DNA of 64,000 nt. Source: Deinandra increscens subsp. villosa. Its lineage: Eukaryota > Streptophyta > Magnoliopsida > Asterales > Asteraceae. Both the position numbers and the translations under genes were made by a program. Below the pieces are notes generated by a model, which saw only the letters and a program-made list of their open reading frames with translations, searched no databases and was not told the origin of the DNA. The DNA lies in NCBI GenBank assembly GCA_039602395.1, contig JBCNJP010000010.1:89746000-89809999 (forward strand), read 5' to 3'. Below are positions 34,083 to 45,091 of this stretch, piece by piece (the stretch's first letter is position 1; each line of letters starts with the position of its first letter).

Positions 34083-34786
34083 ATAATTTATGGTAAAACA
34101 TAACTGTAGCAGCACTCCGATCCAGGAAAGAGATCGATCAGCCCCTTCAATGTGTAAACAGGCCTTCCACAAACAACGCCACCAGGAGATTAATTTCCCT
34201 TTGATTACACTCATCCATTCACCCATTTCCCAGCCGCTAAATTCAGAGCAACAACGACACATCTCCCACTTGAAACCATACACAGATTGATCACAACACA
34301 CCCACTTTTTCTTACATAATTTTTCTTTCCATTTTTTTCTTTAGCTACACCACCATCTAAGCCTTTAGAGCCCAGGCAGAACCGCCCCACAGCCACATAT
34401 AGAATGCCCTCATAAAGAGTCACTGCACAAGGACCATGCTTTTACTACTTCCCATTTGTTAATGCCTTTGTGCTGATCTCCAATGGTTTAAAAGCTTCGG
34501 TTCCAAGAAATTATGTGAGCTCGGTCTTCCCCTGATGAAAGACCAATCAAGTTATTAAGGTACAATGGTCATATACTTACAATGTGAACATATGAATCAC
34601 ACAGTTTACAATTATACTTATATATATGCTTATGCGTTTGAAAATTAAATAAGCAACTTCGACTTATTTGAAAAATCTGGTTTAATTTTACTCCCAAGTA
34701 ACTAATTAATTAATGATGAACATGGTAATAATAGTTGTATTTGAAAATTAGTATTATTAGATAATAAATTGTTGCTACTGCTGCAG

Positions 34787-34852
34787 GTTGAGATTATGAT
34801 GGCTTTAGAAGAAGAATTTAGAGTAACTAAGGCACTGATTAGCATAGTTCAG
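34787..34852 (+). pseudogene. Captured acyl-carrier-protein-like exon
   Basis: A 66-bp open exon between CTGCTGCAG and GTAATC. It encodes VEIMMALEEEFRVT plus eight residues. VEI-MxLEEEF is the helix after the phosphopantetheine Ser in plastid acyl carrier proteins, and 'TVQ' normally ends this exon. The DSL attachment site lies in the preceding exon and is absent here. Confidence 0.45.
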
Positions 34853-35269
34853 GTAATCAAAATTGGGTGCAGATGCGGGCCTGAAATCAGGTAACTTCAG
34901 GTAACTTCAATTCTATAGCTAAGGCAGCTGCTGCTTCTGTTCTTGCATCAACCATGTAGTAGTGCAATATAAATGGCCTTGATAATGCAAGTTTTTCCCT
35001 TCCTGCTTCTGCTGTTTTTCCTTTCCTGCTTTTGACCATCCTTTTTCCTTTTTGTAGATGGGCTTGATAATGCAAGTATTGAGATCGAAGAAGCTAAGGT
35101 TACATGTAGTTAGTGCAATGTAAACTAATGTTAACGTTGTAATGTTTGCTCTATATATGAAATGTACTATTTTACTACACGTGTATTTTATTTTGATTAG
35201 GAAGTTAATTGTCATTAATGTGGAAATTAGTGAATCTACAAAAATATTTTTTTTCTAATTTTTTTATTC

Positions 35270-35414
35270 ATGACGCGCATATATGCGTGTCATAAGCATA
35301 TTTATGACGGGGGCTTCCTTGACATGCTTTTTATGACACGCTTTGCGCGTCATAAAATGCGCGTCATTGTTCGCGCGTCAAGAAGCATAAGACGCGCATT
35401 TTGCGCGTCAAGGG
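35270..35414 (-). repeat. Right subterminal repeats of CACTA
   Basis: Dense GACGCGC/GCGTGTC motifs with hairpins such as GACGCGCATTTTGCGCGTC (35392-35410). It ends where the B4 LTR starts. Confidence 0.75.
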
Positions 35415-35760
35415 TGTTGATACATGGTCCTTGATCGTCATGTGAAGTATCGAATACAAGTCGGATTCACACAAGGATGCTGAGGTCCGAACTCAGGCCG
35501 AACCTGGAGTTCAGACATGGCCGAATGTGTGGTCGAACCACAGGTTCGGCCGGTCGTATTTCAGCTCTATAAATAGGTGTTATATGTGTTGTATTCGGTA
35601 GAGATTAACGGTTTGAGCTTTCGTGTCATATACTCTGATTGTACTCTGTGGTTATCTCTGTGGTTAATACAAGTCAATTGTATTTACTCTCTGTGTTTTA
35701 TCACGTTTACATTGATTTCATTACGACTAAGTAGAAGATCCGTACGCTCACGCACTTTCA
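35415..35760 (+). repeat. 5' LTR of B4
   Basis: Starts TGTTGATACATGG, ends CGCACTTTCA, 346 bp. TATAAATA at 35568-35575. GTTCGG-type inverted repeats at 35487-35551, best GGTCGAACC-ACA-GGTTCGGCC (35531-35551; one G-T wobble). Confidence 0.9.
35531..35575 (+). promoter_or_regulatory. B4 U3 hairpin and TATA box
   Basis: A 9-bp stem with a 3-nt ACA loop, then 16 bp, then TATAAATAGG. Confidence 0.7.
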
Positions 35761-35762
35761 AG

Positions 35763-35774
35763 TGGTATCAGAGC
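35763..35774 (+). promoter_or_regulatory. Primer-binding site of B4
   Basis: TGGTATCAGAGC two bases after the LTR end, the initiator-Met type. Confidence 0.92.
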
Positions 35775-36007
35775 ATTTGGTTTGCTCTACTAGTCGGAAA
35801 TCAGTGTTTCTCAGAGTTTTGAGTTCAAATTCACGTTTTTACAAAAATGTCAATCATTTTTTAGTTCGTTTGATCGTCTCGAGTGTGCTTTTCGTCAAAA
35901 ATCTGTTTCTAGATCGTTTCTATCAAGTTTGCTTGAATTCCTGTCAAAAATTCCAGTCAAAAACGTTGAAAATCGAGAAAATGAGGTCGAGTGAAATCTG
36001 TCTCGTT

Positions 36008-36262
36008 TGAGGTTCGGACAAGTTCGGCATAACCGCTCCGAACTTGAGGTTCGGACGGAGTTCGGTCTCTATATTGGTTCGGTGAGAGTTCGGTGAGGGA
36101 TCGGTCTGTGTTCGGACTAAGTTCGGACTAAGTTCGGTGATCGTTCGGAGTTATTTGGTTTTTGTTCGTCCGAAGGTCTGGTTCGGAGAGAGTTCGGAGT
36201 TGTCAGGTTCGGACTAAGTTCGGAGGTAGCTCGGAGGAAGTTCGGACGAGGTTCGGAGTGAA
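36008..36262 (+). repeat. GTTCGG-repeat leader of B4
   Basis: About 20 copies of GTTCGGA/GTTCGGT in 255 bp, ending just before the gag ATG at 36283. Spacing is irregular, so this is motif iteration rather than a clean tandem array. Confidence 0.88.
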
Positions 36263-36282
36263 CAGTAACTAATTTTTCGAAA

Positions 36283-39200
36283 ATGTCCGATTTTCAAGCG
36301 TTCGCGGCTATTCAAAATTCGGTTCAGGCTACGATGCAAACAATGATGAATTATGATAATGAAATCGGAACAAGTCAGAAAGTTCCCAAATTGCTAAAAT
36401 TGGAAGATTATCATAGTTGGGTTAAACGATTTGAAGCATTTGTCGATACAAATGACATTGATATGTGGTTAGCGTTCACTGAGCAATATGTTTACCCTAA
36501 AGATGAAACTGGTGAACCTATTCTTCAAAGAAAAATGTCTTCTGAACAAAAGAAAGCTTATCAAGCTGAGAAAAAGGCATATGGTACGTTAACGATGGCA
36601 TTGCCTAAAGAGTTACTGCATCAATTTGCTGGTAACTACACATCAAAAAGTCTATGGGATGCGTTGGAAAAACGATGTGAAGGCAATGACCAATACAAGA
36701 AAAGTCGACAAAAGGTTTTGAAGAAAGAGTTTGATAGTTTTAAGCATTATCAGAATGAAACGATTCCCAATCTGATTGCAAGATTCGCTCATCTGATGAG
36801 TGAAATGCGTTTGGTGAATCTTACTAAAGAAGAGGTTGATATGAAAGAAAAGATCTTGGAAGCTTTGCCTGAAAAATGGGAGAATTATGTGATGATGATT
36901 ACTCATGATAAGGATTTTTCAGGATTGTCTTTCAATGATTTGGTTCAAAGAATTCAGGCTCAGGGATATGGAATTAATGGTGAATAAATCACTTCCTACA
37001 CAAATTCAGAATCCTGCAGTGTATCATGGTGAAAATGACTCTACAATGAATGCTGGGAAGTCTAATATTCTTAGTTCTGCTCCTCCTACAGCATTTCTGG
37101 CAGGTAAATCTGATATTCCAAGTTATTCTTCTGCTGGTTGTACTGTGTCAATTCCAAGTTCTTCGACACAAAGTGCTTTGTCTGTTCAAACTGTCGATGA
37201 TTATAATGCGTTAATGTCTGCATTAGTATCTTCATACTTTGGTGTTATCACTGGTTCTGTGAGTAATGCTGAGTTAGCAAATGAAGATTACGATCAGATT
37301 GATTATGATCATTTGGAGGAAATGGATCTAAATTGGCAATATGCTATGTTGGTTCGTCGAACAAAGAAGTTTTTCAATAGAACTGGTAAGAAGAGACTTA
37401 ATCAGGAAGGAAAGATTGGATTGGACAAATCTAAGGTGAAATGTTATAAGTGTTCAGTTTATGGTCACTTTGCTCGAGAATGTCCAAGTTCTGCAGAAAG
37501 TAAATTGAAGACTGGTCAGCATGCACATTTAGTTTTTCATCCTTCAGATAAAGCTGAAAAGGTTGATCAGAAATCTGCTACCCTTGCTCATGATTGGACT
37601 GATACATTTATGCATAATGTGAGAAGTTGCTCAAGAAAATTGCAAGTTTTGTAACAAGATTATCAAATTTCAACTGAAGAAATTGTGGTGTTAAAGAAAG
37701 AGTTGGAAGATTTTCAAAAGAAGTATTATGCGTTAGTTCATGTTCATGAAGATGTTTAGAAGGAAAAGGCTCAATTGGCTGAAGAGTGTGAGAAAGCCAA
37801 AGCTGAAGCGTTAGACGCAGCTCAAGATTTTGAGAATCTGTTTGAGAAGAGTTATCCTGTTCAGCAAAAATATGAAGAAGCTACTGCTCTTATTGCAACA
37901 ACTGCTGTTACTGTTGAAACATTGCAAAATAAGATTTCTATGCTTCAAGATGAGAATGTTTTGTACCGGGACAAGAATGAAGTATTAACTAAAGATGTTG
38001 AGATCTATAAACAAAAGAGAGAAAGTGTTCTTCAAGAACTGTTTGCAGAATGTGAGATCAGGAATGGAATTAATGGTGAATAAATCACTTCCTCCACAAA
38101 TCAGAATCCTGCAGTGTATCATGGATAAAATGACTCTACAATGAATGCTGGGAAGTCTAATATTCTTAGTTCTGCTCCTCCTACAGCATTTCTGGCAGGT
38201 AAATCTGATATTCCAAGTTATTCTTCTGCTGGTTGTACTGTGTCAATTCCAAGTTCTTCGACACAAAGTGCTTTGTCTGTTCAAACTGTCGATGATTATA
38301 ATGCGTTAATGTCTGCATTAGTATCTTCATACTTTGGAGTTATCACTGGTTCTGTGAGTAATACTGAGTTAGCAAATGAAGATTACGATCAGATTGATTA
38401 TGATCATTTGGAGGAAATGGATCTATATTGGCAATATGCTATGTTGGTTCGTCGAACAAAGAAGTTTTTCAATAGAACTGGTAAGAAGAGACTTAATCAG
38501 GAAGGAAAGATTGGATTGGACAAATCTAAGGTGAAATGTTATAAGTGTTCAGTTTATGGTCACTTTGCTCGAGAATGTCCAAGTTCTGCAGAAAGTAAAT
38601 TGAAGACTGGTGCAGAATGCACATTTAGTTTTTCATCCTTCAGATAAAGCTGAAAAGGTTGATCAGAAATCTGCTACTCTTGCTCATGATTGGACTGATA
38701 CATTTATGCATCCAGATGGATTTGCCTAGAATGCAGATTCAGAAATTAAAAAGAATAATACTCCAATCTCAATTGCTTTAACTGTTCAACATGCTGATGA
38801 TGAAAGTTTTTTAACAGAATCTGATACTTCTTCAAGTATATCTTTGGTTCAAGAAGAATTACCTAAGTCTTCTGAGAATTCAAAAGATGATGAATTTAAA
38901 TGTTATAAATGTGAGAAGTTGCTCAAGAAAATTGCAAGTTTTGAACAAGATTATCAAATTTCAACTGAAGAAATTGTGGTGTTAAAGAAAGAGTTGGAAG
39001 ATTTTCAAAAGAAGTATTATGCGTTAGTTCATATTCATGAAGATGTTTTGAAGGAAAAGGCTCAATTGGCTGAAGAGTGTGAGAAAGCCAAAGCTGAAGC
39101 GTTAGACGCAGCTCAAGATTTTGAGAATTTGTTTGAGAAGAGTTATCCTGTTCAGCAAAAATATGAAGAAGCTACTGCTCTTATTGCTACAACTGCTGTT

Positions 39201-39482
39201 ACTGTTGAAAAATTTCAAAATAAGATTTCTATGCTTCAAGATGAGAATGTTTTGTACCGAGACAAGAATGAAGTATTAACTAAAGATGTTGAGATCTATA
39301 AACAAAAGAGAGAAAGTGTTCTTCAAGAACTGTTTGCAGAATGTGAGATCAGGAAGTTACAGACGTATGAATATGATGATCTCAATGCAAAGTTCATCAA
39401 GTCACAACAAGAGGTGTTTGAAGGTCAACAGAAAATTAATGACTTGAAATTGGAGATTTTGGAGTTGAAAAGACAAGTTAAG
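36283..39482 (+). pseudogene. Gag polyprotein of B4 with internal duplication
   Basis: ATG at 36283 (MSDFQAFAAIQNSVQ) opens a 234-residue UBN2-type capsid region (KLEDYHSWVKRFEAF, SLWDALEKRCEG, PEKWENYVMMI). A 1-nt insertion at CAGGGATATGG (36960) ends it; B1 lacks that base. The next frame carries NKSLPTQIQNP, EEMDLNWQYAMLVRR and a knuckle CYKCSVYGHFAREC (37442). The coiled-coil segment (EKSYPVQQKYEE) follows. A second copy of this part begins at 38062. The final copy runs open to the gap (EILELKRQVK). Not functional as it stands. Confidence 0.9.
36963..39352 (+). repeat. Tandem duplication inside B4 gag
   Basis: Unit 1 (36963-38061) and unit 2 (38062-39352) both start GGAATTAATGGTGAATAAATC and are about 98% alike where they align. 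Unit 1 lacks about 210 bp between CATTTATGCAT and GTGAGAAGTTGC that unit 2 keeps. The junction GATCAGGAATGGAATT has a short ATGG/AGGA microhomology. Confidence 0.9.
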
Positions 39483-39982
39483 NNNNNNNNNNNNNNNNNN
39501 NNNNNNNNNNNNNNNNNNNNNNNNNNNNNNNNNNNNNNNNNNNNNNNNNNNNNNNNNNNNNNNNNNNNNNNNNNNNNNNNNNNNNNNNNNNNNNNNNNNN
39601 NNNNNNNNNNNNNNNNNNNNNNNNNNNNNNNNNNNNNNNNNNNNNNNNNNNNNNNNNNNNNNNNNNNNNNNNNNNNNNNNNNNNNNNNNNNNNNNNNNNN
39701 NNNNNNNNNNNNNNNNNNNNNNNNNNNNNNNNNNNNNNNNNNNNNNNNNNNNNNNNNNNNNNNNNNNNNNNNNNNNNNNNNNNNNNNNNNNNNNNNNNNN
39801 NNNNNNNNNNNNNNNNNNNNNNNNNNNNNNNNNNNNNNNNNNNNNNNNNNNNNNNNNNNNNNNNNNNNNNNNNNNNNNNNNNNNNNNNNNNNNNNNNNNN
39901 NNNNNNNNNNNNNNNNNNNNNNNNNNNNNNNNNNNNNNNNNNNNNNNNNNNNNNNNNNNNNNNNNNNNNNNNNNNNNNNNNN
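39483..39982. other. Assembly gap (500 N)
   Basis: Exactly 500 Ns, a standard placeholder, so the true distance is unknown. Confidence 1.
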
Positions 39983-40676
39983 TAATTGTCATGCTAGGTA
40001 GAACTACCCAAGTTAATTGCTTTATCCATTTTTGACCCGTTTGACTTTTATTAGTAAACGGTTGATGCTTGCTAAGAGACCTCCTTCTTGATGATTTATT
40101 GATAATTAGGGGCTGATTTAGTCAATATCCTTATGAGATAGGTTTGACCGAATCATTTTATAAGCTTGAAGCTAGCTTTGCATTGTTTAATAGGATAGAT
40201 TGCTTGTGAACATAAGATTCAATCCTACTTATTCATGTTTAGCGGTTTCTAGGTCGTAAGCATTCAGAATCATCATCGTTGCATGCTATAGGCGCTATAT
40301 AGAGAGACATCTCGCGTAGTTTCCTGTTTCATGCAGGACTAGTTTACTTTGACTGAAGTAGCTTTTCCGTTCGGCAGTTTTCGCAGTTTTGCTATCTGTG
40401 CTTCATTTAGGATTTCCGAATTATTTGGGGTGTGTCTATAGCCCTAGATAGTCCAGTTTTCCACATTAGAAGATAGTGTTCATGGTATTAGTCACCCGAG
40501 AGTCTGAGCGAGTCTAGAGGAGTCGAGTCTAGGTGATGCATTCCCTTCTCTGGTTTTCCATCTTGTTATCCGTTTTTAGCTGTTTTTGTTGGTTTTAGTT
40601 ATTTAGCTTAGATTCCAGTCTAGTTCACCATTTTCATTTCATCGGTTAGATATTAGCAAAGATCCAGTATCGGGAG
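39983..40676 (+). repeat. Repeat E2, copy of 60479-61173
   Basis: Starts directly at the gap edge. It matches E1 over about 694 bp with a few substitutions (CATTCAGAATC against CATTTGGAATC) and a 1-nt indel. It then continues GGGAG-TCTGTCATCGCG, the sequence that element F interrupts in E1. Confidence 0.92.
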
Positions 40677-41023
40677 TCTGTCATCGCGTCCACGGATTAA
40701 TATCCGGTTCTTACCAACTCTGTACTGCACACAACGGGTGCACTGCCCTAGTGTGTAGTTTGGTCACTTGGTGATTACCATTTTAAATCTTGATCAGATT
40801 TTCATAGTACACAAACGACACATTAATGACTAAAACTCATAATTAAACTAGATTCGCATGCCTCTGGTTCAATTCGCGTGTCCATGTTCATTTTTGTGGA
40901 AAATTTCTGGTTTGGCTATGGTGGATACTCGACCAGTAGCCATATGTAGAAGATGACACTGGAAAGTTTATAGTATATAGTTTGTCATTCAAAATTAATT
41001 CAAATTGCCTATCCTAGCCCAGT

Positions 41024-41075
41024 GGTCGCATCCTTGGTTAATAATAATCAGGTCGCAATTCGATCCTTGCTACCA
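41024..41075 (+). other. tRNA-like Pol III box pair
   Basis: TAGCCCAGTGGTCGCA resembles an A box and GGTCGCAATTCGATCC a B box, about 20 bp apart. No cloverleaf can be closed, so this is not a tRNA gene. Confidence 0.35.
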
Positions 41076-41219
41076 ATTTATTTTTTTATTTTCTGTTTTA
41101 AGCCTCCTCTGTATTGTGTTTGACCTTAAAGCCATTCTAGAACATAATCAAACCACGTTATTCTTAAAGCTCTTAACAATAAACTAATTTGAATTTTCTT
41201 TTCGTTGATTGTTGAATCC

Positions 41220-41220
<1 letters not shown>

Positions 41221-41261
<41 letters not shown>

Positions 41262-41269
41262 ATATATAT
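41221..41269. repeat. (TA)n microsatellite
   Basis: Near-perfect TA dinucleotide run with one TC interruption. Confidence 0.95.
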
Positions 41270-42099
41270 TCATTTCTTGAGATTGTTCATAAATCTATCG
41301 ATCGATTTAAATATATACTCCTTTGAGAAATGAAGGATTAATCATGTTAAACTATATTTTCAATAAAAAATCTCAATAAATACATATTATGAAATGTATA
41401 CAATTCAGACCTTTTCCTTTTTATCATGCGTGTTTTTGAGAAAAATATAAATTTACTTCAAACGGTTCTTCTACTATAAGAATAACCGTTATGGATTAAC
41501 GATTTTAATGACTATTTAGGGGAAATCATTAAAGGAAATTAAACATCGTTCCTAAGTCATTATTTCATTATTACAAAATATTTTTCTTAATAAATGAGAA
41601 ATCAATTATTGGTTTCTTTCTATATAATTATTAATACATTGATTACTTACTTTAATTCCTTTTTATATTAAAATCAACATTTATTTATCAAATGTCTAAA
41701 TAAATTTTAATTCATCCCCTCGCATTGAACGAATCCATTAAAACCCGTGATGTCTAGAGTTCTTTACTCGTCCTCGTAACTTTAGGATAATCAAACTCAT
41801 TATTCAATCGTAGGTCATTCACACACTTGAAACAACCTCGTTACTTCAAGCTAGCAATTTTACAATCTAAGGTGAGTTCATAACCCCTTTTACTATTTAT
41901 TTCCAAACCATTTTGTGGTGGAAAACATGCATAAACGTTTTCATTTATAATTACTTTATTTTCAAGTAAATCATATTATTTATAATGTTTATCATCATGA
42001 AATATTGCGAAACTTTATTCATTCAAACATTCATGCTTTCTATGCAAAGTCAAATACTGTTGAATACATTTACTTGCATGTAATTGTGTGATATCGTGT

Positions 42100-43091
42100 G
42101 AATAAATACCTTGCTATGCTTGATATTGTATGCTATTTGGGAAACTTTATTATTAAGGCTCCGGAGCATCAAACGCGAGGTTCCTTGCGAAGAACTGAAC
42201 ATGATGACGTTGAGGTTCTTGCGGGGGACTGAGCGTGGTCCCAACGCTGAGATTCCTGAGAGGAACCGAACAGTAATCGTAGAGGTTCCTCGAGAGGGAT
42301 TAAACACGTGTACAAACTTTGTTACCGATTGTTGGCTTGCGAACCATCAATCAGGCGTCCTGTTTATGTAATGAATATCTGTTTATGTGTTGAATATTTG
42401 TTATGTGATAGATATCTGTTTATATGATAAATATGTGTGTGTAAATGTTTATTCAGGTATGACTTTGTGAAAACCCTTTTCAATCATTTATTATCTATGC
42501 AAATCAAGTACTGTTAAATAAACTGCTTGTATTTATCGACATTATACCGTATTCTAGGGACCTGTACATGTAAGTCTCATGAGCAATCGATGAGATTCCT
42601 TTGAGGGAATTGAACACTTGTAAGTCTCATGAGCATCATAATCGTAGAGGTTTCTTTGAGGAAACTGAACATCATAATCGTAGAGATTCCTTTGAGGGAA
42701 TTGAACATCATTTTGTACTGGGTGACGAATACGCGTGTAATTAGAGTAATACTTGCATATTTAGTTTAACAGTATGACTTTGCAAAACCTTATCAAATAT
42801 TTTTCTTTAACTGTTTTCTATTAAACCTATGACTCACCAACTATGTAGATAGTTGACCTTTTGCGTGTTTTTCAGGTTATTGAGAATCAAGCCTTCATGA
42901 TTGACATCACACATAGGATGCTTTTGGACCTAGTTAATTTAATCGAGAACTATTTTATGTGTTTATGTTACTTGTATTCAATGTATAATTTTGGAATTGG
43001 ATATTATTAAATAATGAAACTTTAAATAGTGTCATGTGCTTATGGACAATCATCATGCCCCGACGTTTCCGCCGTCGGTTGGGGTGTGACA
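42100..43091 (+). repeat. 3' part of gypsy-type LTR J2
   Basis: Ends CGTCGGTTGGGGTGTGACA at 43091. It shares ACTCACCAACTAT..AGTTGACC, ATAGGATGC and GGACAATCATCATGCCCCG blocks with J1. Two arrays of GAGGTTCC..GGAACTGAAC units lie inside. It inserted into B2 internal sequence, which follows immediately as GTTTCGTATAACTC. Confidence 0.65.
42175..42712 (+). repeat. Tandem 36-bp hairpin units in J2 (two arrays)
   Basis: At 42175-42305 and again at 42590-42712, units of the form GAGRTTCCTTTGAGGGAATTGAAC recur about every 36 bp. Each unit is itself an imperfect inverted repeat (GATTCC..GGAATT, GTTTC..GAAAC). The paired minus-strand frame is a shadow of the repeat. Confidence 0.75.
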
Positions 43092-44278
43092 TGTTTCGTA
43101 TAACTCATCGGACTTTCTCTGCGTGTACGGGAGTACCGACCTGATTGTTGTTGAGTTATACAATTTCAACTTGTTTTTATTTTCTTATTTTGTTAAATCT
43201 GATGCCTTATCTGTGTATCGAAAGATCAACCTTAAGGTAAACGATTTAATGTTCTTATTTCTTTTTGCATGGAACACAGTTGACTATATCATGAACTCAA
43301 TCACTATGTGTTAAATCACAAGTGAAATCACAAAGTGTGATAAGCAAAATATATCTAAGTATGTCTGATAGTGTGGGGTACACTTGTCAAAGCAAATTAA
43401 TCAATACCTTAACATATCCAAATGTTATGAGTATGATTTTGTCTGAATTTAAAGTTAGACAAATTATATCTACAATCGACATGGCTTATGTGCTACAATA
43501 ATTGAAATTGATATGATCAATATGATCCCAAGTCGTGATCTTTCTCGCAAAAGACAAAAATAGCATCTGATTTTGTATTGCATTTACTTTACAAATCAGA
43601 AAAATATCAAAAAGATTTTCGGTGTATTTTGATATAAAGTTTAGAAAAGCAAAAAAAGTTGTGTCTCTTGTTTGTTTTCTATTGATCAACACGGAATACA
43701 AATCAAACTTCAAAATCAATATATCTTAGAGTCTCGAAAAGACGTTTTGCGCCAAGATTATTTATGTTGGCAGGTTACTTAGTGGAAAGAGAATATCACA
43801 ACTTCAAGTCTTCTAAAGTTGTTGATAAAGAGATAACACGCGCTACATTGTCAAGTATTCCGGATCAAACTAACCAACAAGTTGAAGGAGAGTTTGATTG
43901 AAGATACAACACTATGTGGAGAAACAGATACTGCACACGTCGAGGGAGAGTTTGTTAGAACACTATCTGGTTCGTCGTGTGAAGTATCAGAAACAAGACA
44001 AAGCTTCAAGAACGACCTTACACTAACTGACACGAACTGACCCGAAGTGGCAGTTCGTGTATTGTCCAGTTCGGACAGTCGTGACATAGTATAAATAGCT
44101 TGGCTTTGTATAGATTAAGGACTTCTTGTCATATTCTCTGTGTGAGATTCTCTGTGTACTCTCTGTAGTTTAGTAATACAATCTCAATTGTATTTACATT
44201 CTCGGATTCACTTTTCTTACTCAAATTACTATGATTTCATCATGATCGAGTAGATCATCCAGCGCTCACGCACTTTCA
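43092..44278 (+). mobile_element. 3' end of a copia B element (B2a)
   Basis: Starts inside the B 3' noncoding region (CTCTGCGTGTACGGGAGTACC, CTGCGT..GAAAGATC), continues to the polypurine tract CGAGGGAGAG (43941) and a full LTR at 43953. Its 5' portion is missing beyond J2. Its LTR differs strongly from that of B4, so the two are not halves of one element. Confidence 0.8.
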
Positions 44279-44632
44279 GAGAGCATATTTTGGGTGAATT
44301 CTCTTATACAACGGATAATGAATTCAACCGGAATATCCTGACCCACTAATCAGCTGTCAACTCGCCGATAAAGCAATTTGTTTCTTCTGATTTGTATCTA
44401 GACTCTGATTTGTATCTAGATACGCCAACCCCTTATAAAAAGTTGATATGCACAAGTTATCTAGCTCATCAATCGAAGATTATTCTTTTCGTAGTATTTT
44501 GACTTTATTCATGTAAACGGTCAAGATTATCATATGAATATCAATGACTTTCATTAATTTCCCTTAGCACTATATAGAGCATAGTTAGGACTCATCAGAA
44601 CACTAGCAATCCAATAGCTTGTAAACGTGTAA
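43411..44632. repeat. Segmental duplication, copy a
   Basis: B2a 3' end plus about 355 bp of shared non-element flank (44279-44632) recur as one block at 46612-47825. Shared flank shows the block was copied as a unit rather than arising from two insertions. Confidence 0.88.
43953..44278 (+). repeat. 3' LTR of B2a
   Basis: TGTTAGAACAC to CGCACTTTCA, 326 bp. The perfect 9-bp stem CACGAACTG/CAGTTCGTG (44031-44039, 44051-44059) precedes TATAAATA at 44090-44097. Confidence 0.88.
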
Positions 44633-44929
44633 TCTTGTTGAGTTAATGCAAATAGTGCCAAGAATTTGTTACTTGAGTTCTTACTATATTTATGCAAACA
44701 ACTAGTTACATCAAGCCATATCAAGTAAATATCCTGTTAAGTAAAGAGTGAAAATTAACTTAATTCCGCAAGGTTAATCTTGCAAGTAAATCTTATTTAA
44801 CTTAAACTAAGTGTTTATTTCAATCCTACACCAGCTCCACTGGTTCTTTTGGTTCAAAAACCACCACACTTCAATTTGTTTGAATTTTTCATTATAACAT
44901 ATATGTCTTTATGTTTGAATCTCGTCCAT

Positions 44930-45005
44930 CGTTATGTGTTTCTAACGCAATGGTTAGCGCACTTGTGGTGAGAGTTGACGTTTCTGGTTCAAAACACACC
45001 ACCCT
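44930..45005 (+). other. tRNA-like SINE-head candidate
   Basis: TAACGCAATGGTTAGCGCAC looks like an A-box arm and CTGGTTCAAAACAC like a B box, about 30 bp apart. No SINE tail was identified. Confidence 0.35.
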
Positions 45006-45091
45006 TTTTTATTTTAGCTGATTTATCTTTGTATTCAAATCTCATCCATCATCCCTTGCGTATGTTCACATTTTTTCCTAAATATATAGTT

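Larger units (their letters stand above)
31707..35414. mobile_element. CACTA (En/Spm-like) element carrying host exon fragments
   Basis: Starts CACTACTAGAAAC, the terminal motif of plant CACTA elements. The subterminal regions at both ends (31730-31910 and 35270-35414) are packed with GACGCGC/GCGCGTC motifs, and TTGACGCGCG at the left mirrors CGCGCGTCAAGAA at the right. The right terminus is missing because B4 starts at 35415. No transposase is recognised. Internal exon-like pieces with AG/GT borders (33201-34852) suggest transduplication of host genes. Confidence 0.78.
35415..39482 (+). mobile_element. Copia element B4, 5' part, runs into gap
   Basis: 5' LTR, primer-binding site, repeat leader and gag of the same family as B1, inserted in the right end of the CACTA element (5 bases before it: AAGGG). 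The gag contains an internal tandem duplication. The 3' half is lost in the N gap and unrelated repeats follow it. Confidence 0.85.
40677..42100 (+). other. E2/J2 LTR-like noncoding stretch
   Basis: No gene. It holds a tRNA-like block (41024-41070), a pure (TA)n run at 41221-41269, and further AT-rich text leading into LTR J2. The boundary between E2 and J2 was not found. Confidence 0.5.

Noticed and set aside
16210..36987. A programmed frameshift shared by B1 and B4 gag at CAGGGATATGG
   Set aside because: B1 reads through this point in one frame (AAGCAAGGGATATGG); only B4 has the extra base, so it is a private mutation.
39402..39992. Frames spanning the N gaps (also 55176-55814)
   Set aside because: They exist only because Ns are translated as unknown residues.
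35415..44278. B4 (5' half) and B2a (3' half) as one element split by the gap, E2 and J2
   Set aside because: Their LTRs differ far too much to be a pair (TGTTGATACATGG against TGTTAGAACACTATC) and the flanking pentamers AAGGG and GAGAG do not match.
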